Positions 17,933-27,112 of a DNA stretch of 51,819 bases are shown in pieces. The notes beneath the pieces are model-generated. The model had not been told where the DNA came from and did not search any database. It worked only from the letters and a program-made list of their open reading frames with translations. The translations under genes and the position numbers were made by a program. Origin of the DNA: CAYLRY01 sp964386535 (GTDB taxonomy: Bacteria; Chloroflexota; Dehalococcoidia; Dehalococcoidales; UBA3254). Location of the stretch: the NCBI GenBank assembly GCA_964386535.1, contig CAYLRY010000017.1, forward strand, positions 1 through 51,819. The letters run 5' to 3'. Position 1 is the stretch's first letter. Every line of letters begins with the position of its first letter.

Positions 17933-19579
17933 CTAATGCGCAGGCTGGGAGGAGGGGCTGGCTTTATCATATCCCATAGAGCCGCCGGAAGGATGGGATA
18001 AGGCTTTTCCCCCCACGATTTCTATCTCCAGGATACGGTCAAGGCGAAAGGTACGCTCAGCCTGTCTTTCAAGACAAAAAGCCTTCATAGCAATGAAGGT
18101 TTTATCCCGGTATTCCATTTCACCGACAGTCAGGGGCCGGACCGTGCGGTCGGTTTTTGAATCATCCGGCTTAAGGTAGACTATACGCAGGGCTTCCTGG
18201 TCTTGAATGGCCTTCAGTATGAGGGATAGTTTATCTTCCTGAGTCATTCGTTGAGCAACTTTGCGGTACTGGTACTTCGTGAGAAAATCCCTGACCTGCC
18301 AGTCGGTACGGATGTGCTTTTTCAGAATTTTTTGTTTAAGGACAAGGCCGCTCAGGGAAGTACAGCGGCTCAAAGCCACATACATTTGCCCGTGTGCAAA
18401 GGTGCCTTTGCCGATATCAATGATAACTTTATCGAAAGTCTTGCCCTGGCTTTTGTGGATGGTAATAGCCCAGGCCAGCACAAGGGGATACTGGGTGAAA
18501 GTGCCGGCAACTTCAGAGCGCAGAGCGTCATTTTCCAGGCTAAAGCGGAATATTTCCCAGGTGTAAGGCTCTATCTCCACTTCCCCGGAACCGGATAGAT
18601 CTGCGATCAGGAAAGGGACATCGTTTTTTCTGCTGACAACACTGGTAATCTCGCCAATAGAGCCATTCACCCAGCGGCCTGCGGCATCATTATTCAGCAT
18701 CATAATCTGGGCACCGCTCTTGAGGGTGAGTTCAACGGCAGTGGGCAGATACTCACTGCCGAAATCTCCCGTTATTTCTCCCATAAAGGTATGTGAATGG
18801 CCTTTAATTCCGGCCAGACGCCGGTTATTGACACCGGCAGCCATTTCATTAGTAGTGGTCAGGTAGACATAAAAATCGTTCAGAGGGGGCTCAAATTGAG
18901 GCTGATACCTTGAGTTGAGGAGTGTCAGACCTTCTTCGGTAATGGACCTGTTCCGGATGGCATTTAATAAATCAATGAAAGCCGGATCATGCTGGCGGTA
19001 AATTTTTTCCAGCTCCAGGAATTCCATGTCGAATGACTCAAAGACGCGGGCGCTGTAGAAATAAGGGGTAGGGTAAAGGGATTTGAAACCGGCTTTTTCT
19101 TCACCGGCGATCACCGGCGGCAGTTGATAGAGGTCGCCGATAAAGACCATCTGAAGGCCGCCAAAGGGCTTATCGCTCTCCGGCCCGTTGAGACGCAGGA
19201 AACGGTCTACACAGTCCAGAAGGTCAGCCCTGACCATGGAAATCTCATCGATGACGATGGCGTCCAGCTTGCGGTATATATTTCCTCTGTCTTCTTCTGT
19301 GGTCAGTTGACGCACCGTGCGTAAAGTAATATTGGGTTTGAAACCAAAGAAGGAATGGATGGTCTGACCTCTGACATTCAGCGCCGCCACGCCTGTGGGT
19401 GCCAGAACCGCCACTTTTTTACGGGTATTGCGGCGGAAGTAGCCCAGAAGGGTGGACTTGCCGGTGCCCGCCCGGCCGGTAATAAAAATACTTTTATTTG
19501 TATATTCCAGGATGTCCAAGGCACACTTGAACTGGGGATTAATTTCAATATCAGGGACGGTGGGGGACCTATCCAGCAT
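17933..19579 (-). CDS. Pif1-family helicase fused to a C-terminal WYL domain
   Basis: The protein has a superfamily 1B helicase core: Walker A GRAGTGKST (about 35-43), Walker B DEIS, a FIGDLYQLPPV motif III and a late AITIHKSQG followed by MYVALSRC (motifs V and VI). Such enzymes move 5' to 3' on single-stranded DNA and resolve structured DNA. From about residue 445 a WYL-type domain follows (RIVYLKP, then RTFRLDRI), a ligand- or nucleic-acid-sensing module. The ORF extends to a GTG at 19660, but the ATG at 19579 gives the usual start of these proteins. Neither has a strong ribosome site. A second Pif1-type gene lies head to head at 19762. Confidence 0.88.
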   Translation of the reverse strand: MLDRSPTVPDIEINPQFKCALDILEYTNKSIFITGRAGTGKSTLLGYFRRNTRKKVAVLAPTGVAALNVRGQTIHSFFGFKPNITLRTVRQLTTEEDRGNIYRKLDAIVIDEISMVRADLLDCVDRFLRLNGPESDKPFGGLQMVFIGDLYQLPPVIAGEEKAGFKSLYPTPYFYSARVFESFDMEFLELEKIYRQHDPAFIDLLNAIRNRSITEEGLTLLNSRYQPQFEPPLNDFYVYLTTTNEMAAGVNNRRLAGIKGHSHTFMGEITGDFGSEYLPTAVELTLKSGAQIMMLNNDAAGRWVNGSIGEITSVVSRKNDVPFLIADLSGSGEVEIEPYTWEIFRFSLENDALRSEVAGTFTQYPLVLAWAITIHKSQGKTFDKVIIDIGKGTFAHGQMYVALSRCTSLSGLVLKQKILKKHIRTDWQVRDFLTKYQYRKVAQRMTQEDKLSLILKAIQDQEALRIVYLKPDDSKTDRTVRPLTVGEMEYRDKTFIAMKAFCLERQAERTFRLDRILEIEIVGGKALSHPSGGSMGYDKASPSSQPAH

Positions 19580-19761
19580 ACTGGTAACGATACTACCTGA
19601 GAGATCAAAAAGCAAATTTCGAAGAGCAATAAAGGAGTGAAGATCAAGAATCAAAAACACACAAAATAAAGGGACTGTGTATTTATTGTACCAGTCTTCC
19701 CCGTGTTACAATAATTACTGAATGCCATTTCAATAAATAGAATTAACAGGATAATTATACT

Positions 19762-21339
19762 GTGACACAGGAAGAGGCGTTAAAAATACTGAAAAGCGGG
19801 CAGAATGTCTACCTGACTGGAGCAGCCGGCAGCGGCAAGACGTTTTTGTTAAATACCTTCATCCAGTATTTAAGGGCGAAAGGCGTTTATACCGGGATAA
19901 CGGCCTCCACCGGCATTGCAGCCACGCATATAGGTGGAATTACCATCCATTCCTGGGCGGGGATCGGTATTATGAGGACAGCCTCAGACAAGGCTGTCCT
20001 GGATATCGCCACGGATAAGCGGATTTCTAAACGGATGCAGAGAACCCAAACCCTGATTATAGATGAAATTTCCATGCTGGATGCTGACCGCCTGGACCTG
20101 GTGGAGAAGGTTGCCAGACTGGCCCGCGGAAGCTGGGCGCCTTTCGGAGGAATACAGGTAGTGCTGTGCGGGGACTTCTTTCAGTTGCCGCCTGTTTCCA
20201 AAGCAGGCGAGCCGTCCGCCAGTTTCGCATACAACTCCGGCGCATGGAAGAACATGAATTTAAAGGTGTGTTATCTGCACGAACAGCACCGCCAGGGTGA
20301 TCAAGACCTTTTGCGCGTATTAATGGCCATCCGTAATGCAGAGGTGGATGATTCTGTGCTTGAATACCTGCGAGGGTGCCGCGGCAAGGCCTTTTCAGCG
20401 CAACAACTGGAGCAGGTGGTCAAGTTATATACCCATAACCAGGATGTGGATGCGGAAAATGAGCAGGAACTGGCCAGGATACCTGAAAGAGCCAATAGAT
20501 ATACTATGAAAATGGATGGGGTACCTGCTATTGCCGAGGCTTTGAAAGACGGCTGCCTGGCCCCAGAGAAGCTGGTGCTGAAAAAAGGGGCAGCGGTGAT
20601 GTTTGTTAAAAATGCTTTTGATAAGGGGTATGTCAACGGCTCTCTGGGGACGGTAAGTCATTTCACCCAGGCCGGCTTCCCGGTGGTGACTCTTTTAAAT
20701 GGAAATGAAGTGCCGGTTGAGCCGGCTATCTGGGCAGTGGAAGAAAACGGCCGGGAACTGGCAAATATCAAACAAATTCCTCTGAGACTGGCCTGGTCAA
20801 TCACGGTCCATAAGAGCCAGGGTATGACGCTGGACGCAGCTCAGGTAGACCTTTCCAGATGCTTTGAGAAGGGAATGGGATATGTGGCACTTTCACGGGT
20901 ACGCTCACTGGATGGGCTGCGGGTACTGGGTTTCAATGAAATGGCTTTAAGCGTTAGTGAGGAAATACGGGCTTTTGATAAGGAATTGAGAAAGCTTTCG
21001 GAAGAAGCGCTGAGGGAATCGGCCGCTTGGGCAGAGCGAGAAGTTGTTGAAAGCGAGCCGGTAAAAGCAGAGCCTAAAAAGAAACGCAAGAAAAAAATAA
21101 AAGAAAGTAAGGAAAAGAGCGGGGAGAAAGGGTCTTCGAAAGGCAAAAAGTGGACGGCTGAGGATGAAGCGCGCCTGGAAGCGGGGTTTAAGGAAGGGAA
21201 ATCCATCTCCGACCTGGCTGTAATGCTGGGCCGGGGTTATGGGGGAGTATATTTACGACTGGTGAAACTGGGGCTGATAGGACCGGATGAAATAATAAGA
21301 AGAAACCTGGAAACGGATACAGCTAATCGTGCGATGTAA
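19762..21339 (+). CDS. Pif1-family helicase with C-terminal Lys-rich linker and SANT/Myb-like domain
   Basis: A second Pif1-like helicase, distinct from its divergent neighbour: Walker A GAAGSGKT (20-27), DEISML, CGDFFQLPPV, and SITVHKSQG with GYVALSRVRS near the end of the core. After residue about 430 come a Lys/Glu-rich linker (435-462) and a 60-residue module beginning KWTAEDEARL. That module has the spacing of SANT/Myb-like helix-turn-helix domains (KSISDLAVMLGR, then RLVKLGLI) and probably binds DNA. The start is GTG at 19762 with only a weak AACAGG site. No partner genes follow, and the Nudix gene starts 263 bases downstream. Confidence 0.9.
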   Translation: MTQEEALKILKSGQNVYLTGAAGSGKTFLLNTFIQYLRAKGVYTGITASTGIAATHIGGITIHSWAGIGIMRTASDKAVLDIATDKRISKRMQRTQTLIIDEISMLDADRLDLVEKVARLARGSWAPFGGIQVVLCGDFFQLPPVSKAGEPSASFAYNSGAWKNMNLKVCYLHEQHRQGDQDLLRVLMAIRNAEVDDSVLEYLRGCRGKAFSAQQLEQVVKLYTHNQDVDAENEQELARIPERANRYTMKMDGVPAIAEALKDGCLAPEKLVLKKGAAVMFVKNAFDKGYVNGSLGTVSHFTQAGFPVVTLLNGNEVPVEPAIWAVEENGRELANIKQIPLRLAWSITVHKSQGMTLDAAQVDLSRCFEKGMGYVALSRVRSLDGLRVLGFNEMALSVSEEIRAFDKELRKLSEEALRESAAWAEREVVESEPVKAEPKKKRKKKIKESKEKSGEKGSSKGKKWTAEDEARLEAGFKEGKSISDLAVMLGRGYGGVYLRLVKLGLIGPDEIIRRNLETDTANRAM

Positions 21340-21602
21340 TAAAAATAATATCGGATTACTTCGCATACAGGAGTAATGACCAGGAACCAAAAACCGGATA
21401 CCAAAATCAAATACCAACTCAGTGAGGTTTTGCAATTAGTAGATGCTGTCTGGGAACCCAATAAATAATAGTCCAGCAAAAACGCCTTCCGGATAAGAGA
21501 ATGGGGATATTGGGAGGCAACCATGCCACCAACCAGCATTTTAACCCCATAAGGGTTCCGGCGGTCTAACGGGACGGAGGTTAACCGGTAAAGGAACAGA
21601 TT

Positions 21603-22193
21603 TTGGATATTAACGAAAATGACATAAAACATAATTTAATTAAATTGCTGGAGAAGAGAAATAAAGTCCGCTTCATAGAAGACTCACGAAAGCTTTCAGC
21701 AGTGTTGATACCCCTGTTTTTCCGGGAGAGAGTACTGCATTTGCTGTTCACACGGCGAACGCAAATGGTGCGTTATCACAAGGGTGAAATTTCTTTCCCG
21801 GGAGGCGGATATCACAGGGAAGACGGCTCGCTGGTGCAGACGGCTTTACGAGAGACCTTTGAAGAAATCGGACTGGATCCGCAGAATGTGGAAATCATTG
21901 GGGAGCTGGACGATGTGCCTACCCGCAATTCTAACTATATCATAACACCCTTTGCCGGATTTATTGTGCCTATGAAGAAGTATAAAACGAGCGAGTTTGA
22001 AATCGCTGAGATCATTGAGATCCCGGTTGAAGGACTGTTAGCTGGGAGTAGTTTCGAAGAGATAAGCCCGGCTGATCCTGCGGATTTACTGGATATTCCC
22101 TTTGTCTATCATTATAAAGACAAGACTATTACGGGCGCCACGGCCAGGATATTAAGGCAGTTTTTGGGCATTTACAGACAGGCGGGTAGCTGA
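21603..22193 (+). CDS. CoA pyrophosphatase-type Nudix hydrolase
   Basis: A 196-residue Nudix protein of the NudL/UPF0035 type. The segment LFTRRTQMVRYHKGEISFPGGG (short of its full run) combines the CoA-pyrophosphatase motif with the start of the Nudix box. The box continues to ALRETFEEIGL with the metal-binding REx2EE. These enzymes hydrolyse CoA and its oxidised or acylated forms to 4'-phosphopantetheine and 3',5'-ADP. The start is TTG at 21603, preceded by AAAGGA eight bases away. It is a single gene, followed by a 374-base gap. Confidence 0.87.
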   Translation: MDINENDIKHNLIKLLEKRNKVRFIEDSRKLSAVLIPLFFRERVLHLLFTRRTQMVRYHKGEISFPGGGYHREDGSLVQTALRETFEEIGLDPQNVEIIGELDDVPTRNSNYIITPFAGFIVPMKKYKTSEFEIAEIIEIPVEGLLAGSSFEEISPADPADLLDIPFVYHYKDKTITGATARILRQFLGIYRQAGS

Positions 22194-22567
22194 CAGCAAA
22201 AGGCATTGTTTTCAAGGTCGCTCTTACATCAGGAAAGAGAGACAGGGAGGCGGCCTGATAAATTAGCGACCATTACCATCTTTCAATACAATACCCGGCC
22301 CCCACCGGGTGCTTTGACCCTGCGGTATTAAGACGTTCCTGCATGCCAGGGGTCTGCTATAAATAAATTGTCCCCGTGTTTAGCAGAAATTCTTCAGTAA
22401 TTTTGCCATAATATTTAATAGAGCTATTTGACAGCTACTTGACTATTTTAATTATATAAGTTAATATTAAATTATTAAGAAACATGAGTATGCATTCTGA
22501 TTAGAAAACCAGCAGGGATACCAGAAGGGATCTAAAAGGTAATAAAAATTTGGAGAGGCGGTGATAA
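22194..22567 (+). promoter_or_regulatory. Promoter region of the dnaJ-hspR-clpC operon
   Basis: No ORF is visible. A near-consensus sigma-70 promoter, TTGACT (22439-22444), a 17-base spacer and TAATAT (22462-22467), lies about 100 bases before the dnaJ start. A TTGACA at 22428-22433 is an alternative -35. HspR would be expected to bind a CTTGAGT-N7-ACTCAAG repeat. Only a half-like CTTGACT at 22438-22444 is seen, without a clear second half. A short hairpin (ACCCGG 22293-22298, CCGGGT 22305-22310) may end the Nudix transcript. Confidence 0.55.
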
Positions 22568-23578
22568 ATGGCCGGTAAGGATTATTATAAAATACTGGGA
22601 GTTAACCGTACAGCATCTGATAAAGAAATTAAGGCAGCTTACCGCCGTCTGGCTCGTCAGTATCATCCGGATGTGAACCCCGGTAACAAAGCTTCAGAGG
22701 AGAAGTTCAAAGAGATTAATGAAGCTCATGAGGTGTTATCGGATCCGGAGAAGAGAAAGAAATACGATCAATACGGCGATAAATGGCAATACGCTGAACA
22801 GATGGCTGAAGCGGCGCGGCAGCAGCAAGCGGCGTCAGGCGCCTGGAGTTTTACACGAGAGCCTGGCGAAACACATGGTTTTTCCTTTGAGGAGGATGAT
22901 CTAAGCAGTATTTTTGGGGATTTTCTGAGCGGAAGGGCGGGTACCGGGTTCAGGAGAAGGACCACACGGCCCAGAAGAGGGCAGGACATTGAATATCCGG
23001 TTGAAATAACGCTGGAAGAAGCATATTCCGGCGCGTTGCGCAATCTTTCGCTTCAATCCGAGGCCCCCTGTACCGCCTGCCGGGGCACGGGCCGTATACA
23101 AAACCTCCCGTGTTCTGTATGCCGTGGCGCCGGGGTTGTTTCTCAGGTTAAACGTCTAGAAGTTAAAATTCCAGCCGGGGTGAACACAGGATCCAGGGTA
23201 CGAATTGCGGGAAAAGGAGAACCCGGGCCTTCCGGAGGAGAAGCGGGTGATTTATATCTGGTGATTACTGTTCAACCTCATAGCCTATTCCAACGCAAAG
23301 ATGATGATTTGTTCGTAGATATTCCTGTACCATTAACCACAGCAATACTGGGCGGAGAGGTGCAGGTGCCTACATTAAAAGGTACCAAGCTGGCGCTGAA
23401 AATTCCACCGGAGACTCAAAATGAGCGTATTTTCCGCCTGGCAGGACAGGGAATGCCGCATCTAGGCGATGCTATGAGGGGGGATCTTCTGGCAGCGGTC
23501 AAGGTGGTCCTGCCATCCGAATTAACCCCTCAGGAGAAGGAGTTATTCAGGAAGTTGAGGGAATTACGTCCGGTATAA
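22568..23578 (+). CDS. dnaJ: DnaJ/CbpA-type J-protein with two-repeat zinc finger
   Basis: This co-chaperone delivers substrates to DnaK and stimulates its ATPase. The J domain (1-70) has HPD at 33-35. A Gly/Phe-rich part follows, then the substrate-binding domains, with KIPAGVNTGSRVRIAGKG and a dimerisation end. The zinc region has only two CxxCxGxG repeats (Cys168/171 and Cys182/185), half the four found in canonical DnaJ. It is therefore a reduced type, common in some Chloroflexota and Actinobacteria. The ATG follows GGAGAGGCGGTG. It is first in an operon with hspR (22 bases on) and clpC, so stress control is likely. Confidence 0.92.
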   Translation: MAGKDYYKILGVNRTASDKEIKAAYRRLARQYHPDVNPGNKASEEKFKEINEAHEVLSDPEKRKKYDQYGDKWQYAEQMAEAARQQQAASGAWSFTREPGETHGFSFEEDDLSSIFGDFLSGRAGTGFRRRTTRPRRGQDIEYPVEITLEEAYSGALRNLSLQSEAPCTACRGTGRIQNLPCSVCRGAGVVSQVKRLEVKIPAGVNTGSRVRIAGKGEPGPSGGEAGDLYLVITVQPHSLFQRKDDDLFVDIPVPLTTAILGGEVQVPTLKGTKLALKIPPETQNERIFRLAGQGMPHLGDAMRGDLLAAVKVVLPSELTPQEKELFRKLRELRPV

Positions 23579-23600
23579 TCAATCATGAGGTGAATTGGTG

Positions 23601-23915
23601 ATGAGCAGAGAACTAAATGAACCTCGCTATGTGATAAGCGTAGCGGCCAAGATACTGGGGATACAAACACATACCTTACGTTACTATGAAAGGATAGGGG
23701 TGGTAGAACCGTCTCGCTCGCAGGGGAACATCCGTTTATATTCTGAAAAGGACCTGGAGCAGTTACGCCGGGTAAAAAGCCTGATAGAAGACCTGGGGGT
23801 GAACCTGGCAGGGGCGGAGGTGATATTACGCATGGCGCAGCAGATAGAAAATCTACAGAACCGCATCCAGGAACTGGAGGCGGAAATCAAAGAATTGAAA
23901 GGGGAGGAAAGTTAA
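23601..23915 (+). CDS. hspR: MerR-family heat-shock repressor HspR
   Basis: A short MerR protein of 104 residues. It has the winged helix-turn-helix at the N-terminus (YVISVAAKILGIQTHTLRYYER), then VEPSRSQGNIRLYSEKDL typical of HspR, and a coiled-coil tail (QQIENLQNRIQELEAEIKEL). HspR represses dnaK/clp operons and uses DnaK as co-repressor. Its position between dnaJ and clpC fits autoregulation. TTG 23595 and GTG 23598 are in frame, but GAGGTG eight bases before ATG 23601 decides for the ATG. Its stop overlaps the clpC start as TAATG. Confidence 0.93.
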   Translation: MSRELNEPRYVISVAAKILGIQTHTLRYYERIGVVEPSRSQGNIRLYSEKDLEQLRRVKSLIEDLGVNLAGAEVILRMAQQIENLQNRIQELEAEIKELKGEES

Positions 23916-26353
23916 TGCGACAGGAAAAGTTTACAGAACAGGCACAGGAAGCCCTGGCCGCATCCCAGGAACTGGTACGCAATTACAGGCACAATCAGTG
24001 GGATATTGAGCATATATTGATGGCTTTGCTGCAGCAGGATAAAGGTTTAGTAATTGATTTGTTTAAGCTTTTAGGAGTAGATATCAATACTGTAAGACAG
24101 CAGGTGGATGCCGCCTTGTCCAGAATACCGAAGGTGAGTTACGATACAGGGCAGATCTATGCAACTCCCAGGATACAATGGTTGCTTCAGGCGGCGGAAG
24201 CCGAAGCTAAAAGGCTAAAGGATGAGTTTATTGGCACAGAGCATTTATTAATCGCCATGTCCAGTGAGCAGAAAGGGGAAGCAGCCGGCATTTTGCGCAG
24301 CCTTGGCATAGATCAGGAGAAGGTCTACAGGGCGCTACAGGACATCCGGGGAGGACACCGGGTGACGGACGCTAGAGCAGAAAGCAAGTACCGTTCCCTG
24401 GAAAAATACAGCCGGGATCTGACTGAGCTGGCCAGGCAGGGCAAACTGGATCCGGTAATTGGCCGGGAGGAAGAAATTAAAAGGGTGATGCAGATTTTGA
24501 GCCGGCGCACCAAGAACAACCCGGTAATCGTGGGAGAAGCCGGGGTGGGGAAAACCGCTATTGCAGAAGGCCTGGCACAAAAAATAGTGGCGGATGACGT
24601 GCCGGATTCGTTAAAAGGACACAAAGTAGCGGCTCTGGACATGGGTTCCATGATTGCGGGCAGCAAATTTAGAGGAGAGTTTGAAGAGCGACTTAAGGCT
24701 GTGATGGATGAAGTTAAAAACGCCAAAGGAGAGATCATTCTATTTATTGATGAGATTCATACCGTGGTGGGGGCCGGTGCGGCTGAAGGGGCCATGGATG
24801 CCAGCAATATGCTTAAGCCGGCGCTGGCCCACGGAGAACTACAGACTATAGGCGCCACCACGCTGGATGAATACCGTAAATACATTGAGAAAGACAAGGC
24901 TCTGGAGCGGCGTTTTCAACCGGTCTTTGTAGGGGAACCCACCATTGAGCAGACGATACAGATTTTGAAGGGGCTAAGACCGCGTTATGAAGCCCATCAC
25001 AAGGTAAAAATCACAGATGCGGCCCTGGAAGCAGCGGCCAAATTGAGCCAGCGTTATATTTCAGACCGGCATTTACCGGATAAAGCCATCGATCTGATAG
25101 ATGAAGCAGCCAGCAAGCTGAGAATAGATGCAGAAAGCGCACCGCAGCCTGTAAAGTCACTAGAAGGCAGGCTACAAAGTCTGATCAACGAAGAAGAGGC
25201 GGCTTCTCAGAGACAGGATTATGCCAGGGCGGCTGAACTCAAATCAGAAAGGCTGCGCCTGGAAGAGGAATATAAAAAGGCCAAAGCAGAGTGGGTGAAA
25301 CAAGCTAAAATAGATGAGGCAGTGGATGAGGATGAGATTGCCGAGCTTGTTTCTAAATGGACGGGGATCCCGGTGACGCAGATGATGGAGGGTGAAAGTC
25401 AGAAACTGGTGCACATGGAAGACCGCATTCATGAGCGAATGATAGACCAGGAAGAAGCTGTAATCGCAGTTTCAGAGGCTATACGAAGAAGCAGGGCAGG
25501 TTTAAAAGATCCCAAGAGACCGATCGGCAGCTTTATGTTCCTGGGCCCTACAGGGGTAGGAAAAACAGAACTGGCGCGCAGCCTGGCCTGGTTCCTTTTT
25601 GACGATGAGAATTCCATGATCCGGCTGGATATGTCTGAATACCAGGAACGGCATACAGTGTCCCGGCTGATCGGCGCTCCTCCCGGATATGTGGGATTTG
25701 AAGAAGGCGGACAATTGACTGAGGCGGTCAGGAGAAGGCCTTACAGGGTGATTCTGCTGGACGAAATAGAGAAAGCGCATCCGGATGTATTCAACACCTT
25801 GCTCCAGGTAATGGACGACGGGCGTTTGACTGATGGTCAGGGGCGTACGGTGGACTTTAAAAATACAGTGATCATTATGACCAGCAATACAGGAGTGGAG
25901 TACATCAAAAAGGAAGGCCCCATTGGATTCGGTGCGCCCAGGGACGCTACCAAAGCACAAAAACAGAGCTATGAAAATATGAAAGACCAGGTAATGGCCG
26001 CGGTGCGTAAAACCTTCCGTCCTGAGTTTATCAACCGCTTGGATGAAATTATCGTCTTTCATGAACTGGCCAAAGAACAGCTCAACCAGATAGTAGACCT
26101 GATGGTTAAGGATTTGCAGAAACGCCTGTCAGAGCGTAAACTAAATCTGGAGTTGACTAAAGCGGCCAAGAACTGGTTATCTGATACCGGATTCGATCCT
26201 ACCTACGGTGCCAGGCCTTTAAGAAGGGCCATCGAGAAGTATGTGGAAAACCCGCTTTCCAGCAAGATACTATCGGGCGAATTCAAAGAAGGTGATACCG
26301 TGATAGTGGATCTGTTGGATGACGAGCTGGTTTTCAGCGTCAGGCAGAAATAG
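23915..26353 (+). CDS. clpC: ClpC-type AAA+ unfoldase/disaggregase (ClpA/B family)
   Basis: An 812-residue double-ring AAA+ protein. It has two N-domain repeats (1-145), Walker A sites at 207-214 (GEAGVGKT) and 544-551 (GPTGVGKT), and Walker B and arginine-finger motifs in both rings. Gene order with hspR would suggest ClpB. However, the middle domain is short and holds a UVR-like segment (EEEAASQRQDYARAAELK), and a ClpP-docking tripeptide IGF is present at 670-672 after TSNTG. ClpB has a long M-domain and no such loop. It therefore probably feeds proteins to ClpP as well as remodelling aggregates. Start ATG overlaps the hspR stop by one base, after GGGGAGG. Confidence 0.93.
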   Translation: MRQEKFTEQAQEALAASQELVRNYRHNQWDIEHILMALLQQDKGLVIDLFKLLGVDINTVRQQVDAALSRIPKVSYDTGQIYATPRIQWLLQAAEAEAKRLKDEFIGTEHLLIAMSSEQKGEAAGILRSLGIDQEKVYRALQDIRGGHRVTDARAESKYRSLEKYSRDLTELARQGKLDPVIGREEEIKRVMQILSRRTKNNPVIVGEAGVGKTAIAEGLAQKIVADDVPDSLKGHKVAALDMGSMIAGSKFRGEFEERLKAVMDEVKNAKGEIILFIDEIHTVVGAGAAEGAMDASNMLKPALAHGELQTIGATTLDEYRKYIEKDKALERRFQPVFVGEPTIEQTIQILKGLRPRYEAHHKVKITDAALEAAAKLSQRYISDRHLPDKAIDLIDEAASKLRIDAESAPQPVKSLEGRLQSLINEEEAASQRQDYARAAELKSERLRLEEEYKKAKAEWVKQAKIDEAVDEDEIAELVSKWTGIPVTQMMEGESQKLVHMEDRIHERMIDQEEAVIAVSEAIRRSRAGLKDPKRPIGSFMFLGPTGVGKTELARSLAWFLFDDENSMIRLDMSEYQERHTVSRLIGAPPGYVGFEEGGQLTEAVRRRPYRVILLDEIEKAHPDVFNTLLQVMDDGRLTDGQGRTVDFKNTVIIMTSNTGVEYIKKEGPIGFGAPRDATKAQKQSYENMKDQVMAAVRKTFRPEFINRLDEIIVFHELAKEQLNQIVDLMVKDLQKRLSERKLNLELTKAAKNWLSDTGFDPTYGARPLRRAIEKYVENPLSSKILSGEFKEGDTVIVDLLDDELVFSVRQK

Positions 26354-26357
26354 AGAA

Positions 26358-26395
26358 TGTACTCAGGGCTGACTCGCAGGTCAGCCCTGAGTACA
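26358..26395 (+). terminator. Large hairpin after clpC, no T-run
   Basis: A perfect 16-bp stem (26358-26373 with 26380-26395) and 6-nt loop lies just after the clpC stop. No T-tract follows on either strand. It may be an atypical terminator or an mRNA 3'-end stabiliser. Confidence 0.5.
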
Positions 26396-26463
26396 AAGAA
26401 GTGCTTCCGGTTGATTAATTAGAGCCCGTCAGTTCAGATAAAGGTTTTCTCCGCGGCTGCAAG

Positions 26464-27090
26464 ATGGAGGTAACTGAGATAAGCGATAGGGCTAAGTATT
26501 TAATGGGCACAGCAATCTTTGTAGTTACCACCATTGCCTCTGTCTATCTGGTAATCCGTTTTGATAAGGAGATAGCCGGATTGCAGAACTACGGCTATTT
26601 GGGGATCGGCTTAATTGCATTTATTGCCGGAAGCAGCATTCCTACACCTATTTCTTACCTGATCATGACTTTTACCTATGCTGGAATATCTACAGCTTAC
26701 GGGGCATGGCATCCAGCCATAGTTGGACTGGCAGGCGGTATATGTGCGGGAATAGGGGGGACGCTGGTCTTCCTTTTAGGGAAGGGTGGGCGGAAGCTGT
26801 TTCCGGGTGTGCGGAGAAATCCGGTGGATGAAGCTGCGGATCAGACCTCCAATACACTGTTCCGTAAATTTGAGAAATGGGGACAGCGGCGTGGTTCCTG
26901 GGTGGTTTTTCTGATGTCAGCCATGCTGAATCCTGCTTTCGCACCTATGGCTATTGCCATGGGCGCCATCCGGTTCAGTGCTTTTAGATTTTTGTTGTTG
27001 TGTATTGCTGGAAATTTAACCAAAGCTATGATAACATCATATGCCGGGTACATAGGGATTGGTACCATATTGCGCTGGTTAGGGGCATGA
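26464..27090 (+). CDS. VTT/DedA-like small membrane protein (SNARE-associated type)
   Basis: A 208-residue polytopic membrane protein with about five hydrophobic segments. It has the VTT-domain layout: an N-terminal helix, a re-entrant Gly/Pro-rich segment (GSSIPTPISYLI near 59-70) and a conserved second half with MGAIRFSAFRFLLL near 174-187. VTT proteins act as lipid scramblases or polyprenyl-phosphate flippases. The specific role here is unknown. The ATG at 26464 has no clear Shine-Dalgarno site. The next gene begins 23 bases downstream, so the two may be co-transcribed. Confidence 0.75.
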   Translation: MEVTEISDRAKYLMGTAIFVVTTIASVYLVIRFDKEIAGLQNYGYLGIGLIAFIAGSSIPTPISYLIMTFTYAGISTAYGAWHPAIVGLAGGICAGIGGTLVFLLGKGGRKLFPGVRRNPVDEAADQTSNTLFRKFEKWGQRRGSWVVFLMSAMLNPAFAPMAIAMGAIRFSAFRFLLLCIAGNLTKAMITSYAGYIGIGTILRWLGA

Positions 27091-27112
27091 CAGAAAGAAT
27101 GGAGGTGGAGGC

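Noticed and set aside
22438..22460. HspR binding site (HAIR) before dnaJ
   Set aside because: Only one half-like CTTGACT is present. The second half does not match, so I did not call the operator.
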